A stretch of DNA of 11,391 bases from Clostridium sp. CAG:594 (GTDB lineage: Bacteria; Bacillota_I; Bacilli_A; RF39; UBA660): positions 16,065 to 27,455 of the forward strand of contig FR881472.1 in NCBI GenBank assembly GCA_000434835.1. Direction: 5' to 3'. Each line of letters opens with the position of its first letter. Positions within the stretch are counted from its first letter, which is position 1. The translations under genes and the position numbers were made by a program. This document shows, piece by piece, positions 5,367 through 11,391 of the stretch. Below the pieces are notes generated by a model that was not told where the DNA came from, ran no database searches, and saw only the letters and a program-made list of their open reading frames with translations.

Positions 5367-7958
5367 ATGAATTATAAGAATTATGATATTAACGCACCAG
5401 AATTTGATAGTAAAATTAAATATTATTTTTCACTTTTTTTTATTTCAATAAAATCTTATGAAGTGTTAAGAGATACTTACGGGGAAGATTTAAATCTCTT
5501 TAAAAATGAAGCAGAAATAAATTCAATAAACAATTACGAAAATATAAGTTTAATATTTGAAAACTTAAAGTGGAATAATAATCAGATTAATTTATCAGAT
5601 AAAACAATACTAAATTTATTTAATGATGATGAGATAAAAAATTATTTTGAGTCGTATTCTAGGGTGGCACCAGATTTTAGTATTGATGATCCAGAAAAAC
5701 TGGAAGAATTTTATTTATATATGATGTTATCTAAAGTAAAAGAAAAAAAGTGCTTAGAGTTTGGAACGATTTATGATCTATTTGATACTTTTTCTTTAGA
5801 GGAAATATTAAATGCGGTAGCAAACTTAGATTATAGTTTAAAAGATACTTTTATTAATCTATTTGGAATTAAGGGAGATAAAACATTTGAGATAAACTCT
5901 GATAATAAAGTGCAAAATGAAATATTAATAAAACTTTATAGCTATATGCTTTTAAAAAGAGAAGAAGCAGATATTTTATCTATTATAAGAAACATAATTT
6001 CAAAGGATTCTTATGAATACAATTTCTATGATTATATTAGATATATGTGCAAAGATAAATCTTTAAGCAATGAATTTATTTATAAAATGTTAACTAAGAT
6101 GGACTATAATTCAATAAAACAAATAAAAGAAGTTTTTGGAGAAAACTTAAATGAAAAGAAGAAGCCTTCTAAAGATAAGGCGTTTAAAAATGCTGTTCAA
6201 AACTTAACCGTTATTATTAAGGTAAATAAGGCGTATGAAAAAAGAAAGCAAAAGAGTGAGATTCATAAAGAAAAGGTTGGAGTAGATAAAGAAAAAAAAG
6301 AAGAAAATAAAAAAACTAAAAAAGAAGAACCTAAAGCCACAGAAATAAAGGAACCTAAAAAAGAAATAAAAAAAGAAGCAGAAAAACCAAAAAAGAAAGA
6401 GATAATAGTTGAAATAAAACAAGATTCTTTAAACAAAAAAACACTTGATAAAAAGATAGAAAAACCAAAGAAAAAGGAAAAAGAGGAAAAACCAAAAGAA
6501 AAACAAAAACAAACCAAGTTAGATAAATTTTTAAGTGATAATGAAATTAGTAAACAAGACTTCTTAAAGGCTATCCTCTTACTTGGTCCACTAAGCAAAA
6601 GTGTTATAGTTTTATATTATGGATTAAAAGCAAAACCTGTTTCTACAAGCGAAATTATGGTTAAACTAAAAATGGAAGAACAAGAGGTATTAAAATTAAT
6701 AGAAGAGGCAGAAAATAAAATAGTTAACTTAATAAAAAGTGGCAAAATAAAAGAACAAAAAGAAGAGGAATTATCTTCTGATAGGCTTATGTCTTACGCA
6801 AAAGAAAACAATGTAAAAATAACTAATGTTATAAAAGATATGACTGTTCTTTCTTCATATGAAAAAATTGCACTTACTTTATCTTTAAACGAGAAAATAA
6901 CTAATAAAAAAATAGCATCAGCTCTAAATATGAATGAAAAAGAAGTAATTGGTATAATAGATACTGCAACTGATAAAGTAATTGATGAATTATCAAAAAC
7001 AAATGAAAAAGAAGATGCTTTAAAAGAAATAATTAAAGAAGAAAAAGAGCCTTTAGAAAAACAAGAAGAGCCTAAAAAAGAGAATAAAAAAGAAGAAAAG
7101 AAAAAAGAAGAAAAAAAATATGTTAAAACAAGTTTAAATGAAGTTTTATTAAAAAATAAGATATCAAGAGCAGATTTTATAAAGAAATTAAATAATCTTA
7201 ATATGAATGATAGAAGAATGGTTAGAGATTATTTTGGACTTGGTTTGTTTTCACTTTCGATAGAAGAAATGTCAAAAAGATATGGTATAAAGGTGGAAGA
7301 CGTAAATAAAACAATTAATGGCATAGTAGGAAGTATGCTAAAGAAAAAAGATGAAAAGGTTAAAAAAGATGATAAAAAGGAAAAAGAACAGTCTAAGTTA
7401 GATAAATTTTTAACGGTAAATAAGATAACTAAAGAACAATTTATGAGTGCTTTATCAGGATTATCTTTAGAAGAAAAAAGCATTGTTTCAATGTATTTTG
7501 GTATTGGTCAAAAAGAAAAAAGTTTGGCTGAAATAGCAATTTTAACAAAGACTAATCCCCTAAAGGTAAAGATGAATTTACAAGATATATTAAAAAATAT
7601 AAATAAAGCAGTAAAGAAAAAAGATGATAAAAAGCCAGTAGATAATTTAGAACAACTATATGATAATGCTAGGTTAAAATTATCTTCTATGTCAAAACTT
7701 TTGTTAACTAATGTAGCATTTATGATGTATTTAAGTACTAATCCTATTATGCAAAATATGCTTTATACTATTACTAATTTTAATTATGATTTAGATATGG
7801 CATCAAAAATGCTTGGTATGACAAAAGAAGGAGTTGTAAGCAGTTTAAACACATTATCTACCGTTTGTTATGGCTATATAGCTGATATGAAACAAAATAA
7901 GTCATCTGGCTTTACTGATGATTATGAAAAAGAAAGAGAAATAGGAAGAAGATATTAA
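5367..7958 (+). CDS. Large protein with repeated sigma-region-4-like helical modules and Lys/Glu-rich linkers
   Basis: An 863-residue protein that I do not recognise as a named family. There is no signal peptide, so it is probably cytoplasmic. Residues 1-290 are acidic and helical. A very basic and acidic Lys/Glu linker covers about 291-383. Four modules follow at about 384-460, 472-545, 588-660 and 676-750, separated by shorter KE-rich linkers, and a hydrophobic helical end covers about 765-845. Each module has the pattern of a lead helix (KLDKFLSDNEISKQDFLKA), an L-x2-L helix ending in YYGL/YFGL/YFGI, then SxxEIA-type and V-x6-A helices, as in sigma-70 region 4. Residues 137-168 and 223-258 (ending FGI and FGE) may be degenerate extra copies. 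AGAGGA before ATG 5367 supports the start. It lies between the spoVA operon and a transglutaminase-like gene with its own terminator. A sporulation or DNA-binding role is suggested only by neighbours and module shape. Confidence 0.85.
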   Translation: MNYKNYDINAPEFDSKIKYYFSLFFISIKSYEVLRDTYGEDLNLFKNEAEINSINNYENISLIFENLKWNNNQINLSDKTILNLFNDDEIKNYFESYSRVAPDFSIDDPEKLEEFYLYMMLSKVKEKKCLEFGTIYDLFDTFSLEEILNAVANLDYSLKDTFINLFGIKGDKTFEINSDNKVQNEILIKLYSYMLLKREEADILSIIRNIISKDSYEYNFYDYIRYMCKDKSLSNEFIYKMLTKMDYNSIKQIKEVFGENLNEKKKPSKDKAFKNAVQNLTVIIKVNKAYEKRKQKSEIHKEKVGVDKEKKEENKKTKKEEPKATEIKEPKKEIKKEAEKPKKKEIIVEIKQDSLNKKTLDKKIEKPKKKEKEEKPKEKQKQTKLDKFLSDNEISKQDFLKAILLLGPLSKSVIVLYYGLKAKPVSTSEIMVKLKMEEQEVLKLIEEAENKIVNLIKSGKIKEQKEEELSSDRLMSYAKENNVKITNVIKDMTVLSSYEKIALTLSLNEKITNKKIASALNMNEKEVIGIIDTATDKVIDELSKTNEKEDALKEIIKEEKEPLEKQEEPKKENKKEEKKKEEKKYVKTSLNEVLLKNKISRADFIKKLNNLNMNDRRMVRDYFGLGLFSLSIEEMSKRYGIKVEDVNKTINGIVGSMLKKKDEKVKKDDKKEKEQSKLDKFLTVNKITKEQFMSALSGLSLEEKSIVSMYFGIGQKEKSLAEIAILTKTNPLKVKMNLQDILKNINKAVKKKDDKKPVDNLEQLYDNARLKLSSMSKLLLTNVAFMMYLSTNPIMQNMLYTITNFNYDLDMASKMLGMTKEGVVSSLNTLSTVCYGYIADMKQNKSSGFTDDYEKEREIGRRY
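6516..7616 (+). repeat. Four diverged sigma-region-4-like modules within the large protein
   Basis: Modules lie at 6516-6746, 6780-7001, 7128-7346 and 7392-7616. Copies 1 and 4 are closest: both begin KLDKFL followed by N-x-I-[ST]-K-x-[DQ]-F, and both have G-L/I after a Y-aromatic pair (YYGL, YFGI). Copy 3 has YFGL. Copy 2 lacks the aromatic-Gly motif but keeps KKIASALNMNEKEVIGIID, a helix-turn-helix-like stretch. Linkers between copies are Lys/Glu-rich. Confidence 0.7.
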
Positions 7959-7972
7959 CTTCTTCTTTTTTT
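7945..7972 (+). terminator. Terminator after the large repeat protein
   Basis: GAAGAAG (7945-7951) pairs with CTTCTTC (7959-7965) around a loop containing the stop codon, followed by seven T. Confidence 0.7.
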
Positions 7973-7982
7973 GCCTGTAAAT

Positions 7983-8010
7983 TTGACTTTTTTAAAAAAA
8001 TGTATATAAT
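7983..8010 (+). promoter_or_regulatory. Sigma-A promoter of the transglutaminase-like gene
   Basis: TTGACT (7983-7988) and TATAAT (8005-8010) are separated by 16 bases, a near-consensus vegetative promoter. It lies just after the preceding terminator. It rules out a start at 8000, which would lie upstream of the expected transcript start; AAAAGGGG at 8023-8030 points to ATG 8039. Confidence 0.8.
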
Positions 8011-8038
8011 AATTGCACAAAGAAAAGGGGAATTTGGT

Positions 8039-9073
8039 ATGTCTAAGAATAAGGAGAGCTATTTTAGCGCGGAGAAAGTAGATTCTAGTTATATAAAGAA
8101 GAATGGTAAAAGAAATGTATCGCCACTAAAAAAAATAATTTCTTTTGCTTTAGCACTTTCTCTTATTAGTTCGTCAGGAGTAGCAATTAGTAAGTTATAT
8201 AAAGAAAAACATAATGATTTTGATATAAGTGGCATAACTTTTGGTACGGTAGATAATACATTAAGTGATGATGCTTATTATGAAGAATTATATAAAAATT
8301 ATAGAGAATCATTAGGTGGAGATGAGTTTGTAGATGAACTTAATGATGTTTATGAAGATGCTATTAAATATATTTCTAAGTTGTATGATAAGTTAGGATT
8401 AGAAAACTCAGTACAATGTTACTATTTATTTAATTACTTAGATGATAAAGGATATTTATCATTAGATAATAATAAAGCAAGTAGATATATAAACGAGAAT
8501 AAAGATTCTTATTATTTAGATTTATATAAAGATAATTTAATAGCAGGGGATATGTTATTTAAAAAATCTCTTTGTAGACATGAGGCACCTTTTTTTGAAG
8601 ATTCACTTAATAATTATGGTATAAAAGCTTATACATTATCTTGTTTTATGGGAGAAACTGGAAAGAAATATGACATTAAAAATCCAAATCATTCTGTAGT
8701 TGTTTCAGAAGATTTAGGAACAATGGTTTTTGATACATTAAATGATAATATTTATGATAAGACATCTACTACTTATATTGACTCAGATCCTTATATTTAT
8801 TTTTCCTATAATTCAAATGATTTTTTATACATGATGCCAGATTGTTCTTCAAATAAAAAAACAAATATAATATGTGAAAAACTAAATGAAAAAGAAATTG
8901 ATGCCGTAAAAAAAATAATGAAAAAAGATAAAGAATGTGTTGATAATGATTATCTTAAAGAACAAAGAGAAATAGTTCAAAGCAAAATAAAAGCTCATTT
9001 TAGTGATATAGAAGAGTTTAAAGATGAATACGAATTAAATGTAAAAGAAAAATTACCACAAATAAAAAGATAA
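8039..9073 (+). CDS. Membrane-anchored transglutaminase-like cysteine protein (putative)
   Basis: A 344-residue protein. The N-terminus is charged and lysine-rich (1-30), then one hydrophobic segment at about 30-52 (IISFALALSLISSSGVAISK) acts as anchor or uncleaved signal, placing the rest outside the cell or on the trans side. The central region resembles the transglutaminase-like cysteine-protease fold: C179 in LCRHEAPFFEDSL, then GIKAYTLSCF, H218 in NPNHSVVVSEDLG and D232 in MVFDTLND. Cys-His-Asp spacings of 39 and 14 fit that superfamily. The C-terminus (about 285-344) is a charged helical tail. I infer a protein-crosslinking, amidase or protease-like activity on the envelope; the substrate is unknown. 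It converges with tmcAL, sharing a terminator. The gene has its own vegetative promoter, so it need not be sporulation-linked. Confidence 0.6.
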   Translation: MSKNKESYFSAEKVDSSYIKKNGKRNVSPLKKIISFALALSLISSSGVAISKLYKEKHNDFDISGITFGTVDNTLSDDAYYEELYKNYRESLGGDEFVDELNDVYEDAIKYISKLYDKLGLENSVQCYYLFNYLDDKGYLSLDNNKASRYINENKDSYYLDLYKDNLIAGDMLFKKSLCRHEAPFFEDSLNNYGIKAYTLSCFMGETGKKYDIKNPNHSVVVSEDLGTMVFDTLNDNIYDKTSTTYIDSDPYIYFSYNSNDFLYMMPDCSSNKKTNIICEKLNEKEIDAVKKIMKKDKECVDNDYLKEQREIVQSKIKAHFSDIEEFKDEYELNVKEKLPQIKR

Positions 9074-9099
9074 AATGAAATAGGTCATTTTATCTTTTT
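9064..9099. terminator. Bidirectional terminator between convergent genes
   Basis: A perfect 15-bp inverted repeat (9064-9078 with 9085-9099) around a six-base loop, with A-runs on the left and T-runs on the right, so it can terminate both strands. It overlaps the stop of the transglutaminase-like gene and the last codons of tmcAL. Confidence 0.9.
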
Positions 9100-10212
9100 T
9101 ATGCTACTTTTAAAATCATCGTTAACGTTATAGTTTGTCAGCATAGAGTATATTAAACTTGCTTTTTTATCAATCAAAAATAAATCATCGTATTCCTTTT
9201 TATACTTTGTTATAATAGGAATATTTATTTTGTTTTTCACATCTTTTAGTATTTTATTGCCATAAGAACTTATCCCAAGAACTCTTATGTAATTTAACCT
9301 TAGATTATTATCTTCTTTTTTAATTTTACAAACTATATGAAGAAGCATTCTTTGAATTTTATTATATGAGTATCTTTTTGATTTGACGTTTAAAATTAAT
9401 TCATTTAAATTATTAGAGCTATTTATTACTTTTTTAAGTTTATTTTCTATTCCTTCATCAACGTCTAAGTAATCACTTAAATTATCACTACTTATAATCT
9501 GATATTTAATTAAATCAAAATATTTATCATAATTAATATCATTAATAAAACTTATGGAATTTCTTGGCATAGTATTTTTAATTTTATTAATATTTTTAAT
9601 ATTACGTCTTATTGATGTAGCACTAGTAATTTCTTTATTTATATCTTCCTCGTGATAATCATTTGTTCTTTTAATGCTTATAGGTTTTATTTTACTATTT
9701 AAAAGTTTTATGCATCTTACGTATTCAAGCGCTAAAACGTCATTTGGTTTATCTATTAACTTGCCAGTTAAATCCTTTAAAGCAAGTGAGCAGGAAAGAG
9801 GATAATTATTTCCATTATCAACGTATTTTTTGACTAGTGATTCATAATTTTTATTTTCATAAGTTGTGTTAACTAAGTCTTCAAGTGTTTTAACATCATT
9901 TAATTCAGAACCAAAAACTAAATAATCACAATCTAATTTGTCTAATATTTCAACAGCACCTTTAGCATAAAAACTTGCTGACTGTGTTGCAAAAAGAAAT
10001 GGAAGTTCAACAACTAAGTCATAACCATAATTAAGTGCAATTTTGGTTTTATCCCATTTATTTATTACGGATATTTCACCTCGCTGCGTAAAGTTTCCTA
10101 TTAAAACTAGTATAAGAAAACTATCAGGAAACATTTCTTTTACCTTATTCAAATGATACAAATGTCCATTATGAAATGGATTGTATTCAGCAATAACACC
10201 AACTTTTTTCAA
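9085..10212 (-). CDS. tmcAL: tRNA(Met) cytidine acetate ligase (TmcAL, YlbM family)
   Basis: A 375-residue cytoplasmic enzyme of the nucleotidyltransferase fold (415 in B. subtilis YlbM). The family makes N4-acetylcytidine at wobble position 34 of elongator tRNA-Met from acetate and ATP. The N-terminus KKVGVIAEYNPFHNGHLYHL carries the HxGH nucleotide-binding motif. Further on are VELPFLFATQSASFYAKGAV, FGSELND and TSATSIRRNI, the family's second ATP-binding motif. The C-terminal half is Lys/Asn-rich and diverged but ends normally in TGA. The frame is open to GTG 10221, but AAGGG (minus strand, 10228-10224) would then be only two bases away; TTG 10212 gives the family N-terminus and a workable spacing, so I choose it, with moderate certainty. 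It is divergent from the surface-protein gene. Confidence 0.92.
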   Translation of the reverse strand: MKKVGVIAEYNPFHNGHLYHLNKVKEMFPDSFLILVLIGNFTQRGEISVINKWDKTKIALNYGYDLVVELPFLFATQSASFYAKGAVEILDKLDCDYLVFGSELNDVKTLEDLVNTTYENKNYESLVKKYVDNGNNYPLSCSLALKDLTGKLIDKPNDVLALEYVRCIKLLNSKIKPISIKRTNDYHEEDINKEITSATSIRRNIKNINKIKNTMPRNSISFINDINYDKYFDLIKYQIISSDNLSDYLDVDEGIENKLKKVINSSNNLNELILNVKSKRYSYNKIQRMLLHIVCKIKKEDNNLRLNYIRVLGISSYGNKILKDVKNKINIPIITKYKKEYDDLFLIDKKASLIYSMLTNYNVNDDFKSSIKKIK

Positions 10213-10234
10213 GCAAATCACATCCCTTAGGCAT

Positions 10235-10263
10235 ATTATAGCAGCTTATGTTTTATTTTTCCA
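10235..10263 (-). promoter_or_regulatory. Promoter of tmcAL
   Basis: On the minus strand, TGGAAA (10263-10258) and a perfect TATAAT (10240-10235) are separated by 17 bases. The -35 matches TTGACA at four of six positions. Confidence 0.55.
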
Positions 10264-10276
10264 CTTTTTTTGGTGC

Positions 10277-10307
10277 TTGACACCCAGTAGGGGGTATATG
10301 GTATTAT
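10277..10307 (+). promoter_or_regulatory. Promoter with 19-bp spacer and CsoR/MerR-like dyad, upstream of the TasA-like gene
   Basis: A perfect -35 TTGACA (10277-10282) and a -10 TATTAT (10302-10307) are 19 bases apart, two more than optimal. ACACCCAGTAGGGGGTAT (10280-10297) is an imperfect dyad with CCC and GGG arms. It overlaps the -35 and fills most of the spacer. The arm pattern recalls copper/persulfide CsoR-family operators (TACCC...GGGTA), and long spacers are typical of MerR-activated promoters. The regulator is inferred; none is encoded in the window. Confidence 0.5.
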
Positions 10308-10346
10308 AAACAAGGAAGATAATAGTAGTAAAAGGAGAATAACAAA

Positions 10347-11391
10347 ATGGAAAAAGAAAGAAGTGTAAAGCTTTTAATAATTTCAATTTTATTTATGTTA
10401 ATTGCAGGTTTAACAGTTGCGTTTGCAGCCCTATCAACTACGCTAAATATAAATGGTACGGCATACCTTGATGCAGCAAAATGGGGGATTAGATTTGAAA
10501 ACTTATCTAGTCCAACAAAAATAGGTAGTGCAACCACTACTGGAACAGCAAAAATAGAAGAGTCAAAAGCAGCAGAAATAACAGGAATAAACGTTGGTTT
10601 ATCAATACCTGGAGATAAAATAGTATATACAGTAGATTTAGTAAATAAAGGAACTATTAATGCAAAAATAGATAATATAAAAAAAACTGTATTAACACAA
10701 GAACAACAAAGATACCTAACATTTAAAGTAACAGATCCAAATGGATATGAAATAAAACAAGGAGATATCCTAGAAAAAGGTGAAACTAAAAAAATAACAA
10801 TAACAATAGAGTTTATAAAGGATTTAACAAAAGAAGATTTACCTAAACAAACAAGCACAATATCATTATCATATAAGTTGAATTTTGTGCAAACAGATGA
10901 AAAGGCTACTACTTCAGGTTCTTCTAAGCAAGCCTGCACGACATTTGATAAAAAAGATACATATAATGTAGGAGATGTAATAGCATTATGTAATACAACG
11001 ACTAATAAATCAGAAGACTTTTATGTAATAAGTGATAATGGAAGTACTGTAACAGCATTTGCTAAGTATAACTTATTAGTTGGTAATACTGTAGTATACA
11101 ATGATGATTTTAGTGATATGACTGTAACACCAATATCAACTTCAGAAGAAGGGTACGGACTTCAAAATAGTATTGCTGGATATGTATGGTGGGATTCTGA
11201 AGGCAATCAAATAAATCATACTATAAAAGGCACAATAGCTTTTGCAGATGGTGAAGAATCAAAGAAAGTAAGTGATAGGTGCTCAGGCCTTGGTTGTTAC
11301 TACGGATACTGGACAGATAATACATCTAGTCATAACTTGCTAAGCAAATACGGAACAAGTTATCCTGCAAATGTCTTTGATAGTAACTCAA
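10347..11391 (+). CDS. Secreted TasA/camelysin-like surface protein, C-terminus beyond window
   Basis: The frame is open from ATG 10347 to the last base (348 codons), so the protein is truncated by the window edge. AAAGGAG about 10 bases before the ATG supports the start. Residues 7-28 form a signal peptide-like hydrophobic core (LLIISILFMLIAGLTVAFAA) followed by LSTTLNINGTA. This is characteristic of TasA/camelysin-type proteins, which SipW-like signal peptidases process and which form extracellular fibres or coats. A beta-rich domain with alternating hydrophobic strands runs to about residue 182. A Ser/Thr/Lys linker follows, then a second domain from C197 (CTTFDKKDTYNVGDVIALC, FYVISDNGSTVTAFAKYNLL), which I have seen in outline in gut Bacillota surface proteins but cannot name. 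Cysteines C197 and C215, and two more in CSGLGC, may form disulfides. Codon use is richer in GCA and ACA than the neighbours, fitting a highly expressed or differently selected surface gene. Confidence 0.8.
   Translation, partial: MEKERSVKLLIISILFMLIAGLTVAFAALSTTLNINGTAYLDAAKWGIRFENLSSPTKIGSATTTGTAKIEESKAAEITGINVGLSIPGDKIVYTVDLVNKGTINAKIDNIKKTVLTQEQQRYLTFKVTDPNGYEIKQGDILEKGETKKITITIEFIKDLTKEDLPKQTSTISLSYKLNFVQTDEKATTSGSSKQACTTFDKKDTYNVGDVIALCNTTTNKSEDFYVISDNGSTVTAFAKYNLLVGNTVVYNDDFSDMTVTPISTSEEGYGLQNSIAGYVWWDSEGNQINHTIKGTIAFADGEESKKVSDRCSGLGCYYGYWTDNTSSHNLLSKYGTSYPANVFDSNS

Noticed and set aside
6240..6520. A-rich, repeat-looking DNA stretch as a simple-sequence or phase-variation tract
   Set aside because: It codes the Lys/Glu-rich linker of the large protein; the A-runs are short and interrupted, and the frame is intact.
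10304..10939. Long minus-strand open frame opposite the TasA-like gene
   Set aside because: The plus strand codes a signal peptide and recognisable domain with a promoter and ribosome site; the antisense frame is a by-product of its codon use. The same holds for minus-strand frames opposite gpsA, sigF, spoVAC and the large repeat protein.

Overview
The window is very AT-rich and compact. It uses Shine-Dalgarno starts with ATG, GTG and TTG, and the standard bacterial code: TGA ends spoVAD and tmcAL, and Trp is TGG. Together with sporulation genes, a TmcAL-type tRNA enzyme, DUF1848, GpsA and a TasA-like surface protein, this points to an endospore-forming Bacillota with a reduced genome, probably an uncultured gut lineage (RF39/Erysipelotrichales-like Bacilli or a small-genome clostridial group). 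The exact taxon cannot be read from this window.

Left part (1-2400): a truncated minus-strand multi-pass membrane protein (DUF6020-like) diverges from a DUF1848 protein with a C-terminal CxxxCxxC cluster. Next comes gpsA (glycerol-3-phosphate dehydrogenase), closed by a hairpin terminator.

Sporulation block (2400-5340): a perfect Spo0A-box core precedes spoIIAA and sigF, which are normally separated by spoIIAB. Here spoIIAB is absent. SpoIIAA also lacks the serine that SpoIIAB phosphorylates: DSSG in B. subtilis is TKEG here. spoIIAA and sigF lie in one reading frame, separated only by TAA AAA. A terminator follows sigF, and then a sigma-G/sigma-F-like promoter drives a minimal spoVAC-spoVAD-spoVAE operon (dipicolinic acid uptake into the forespore), which ends in a palindromic terminator. 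This looks like forespore sigma control without the textbook kinase/anti-sigma partner, which is the most notable observation in the window.

Right part (5340-11391): an unrecognised 863-residue protein carries at least four diverged copies of a sigma-region-4-like helical module, separated by Lys/Glu-rich linkers. A membrane-anchored protein with a transglutaminase-like Cys-His-Asp arrangement follows behind a good sigma-A promoter. It converges on tmcAL, and the two genes share a 15-bp bidirectional terminator. Divergent from tmcAL, a promoter with a 19-bp spacer holding a CsoR/MerR-like dyad drives a secreted TasA/camelysin-like protein that runs off the right edge.

No tRNA, rRNA, CRISPR array or insertion sequence is visible. 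No gene-free stretch exceeds about 140 bases.
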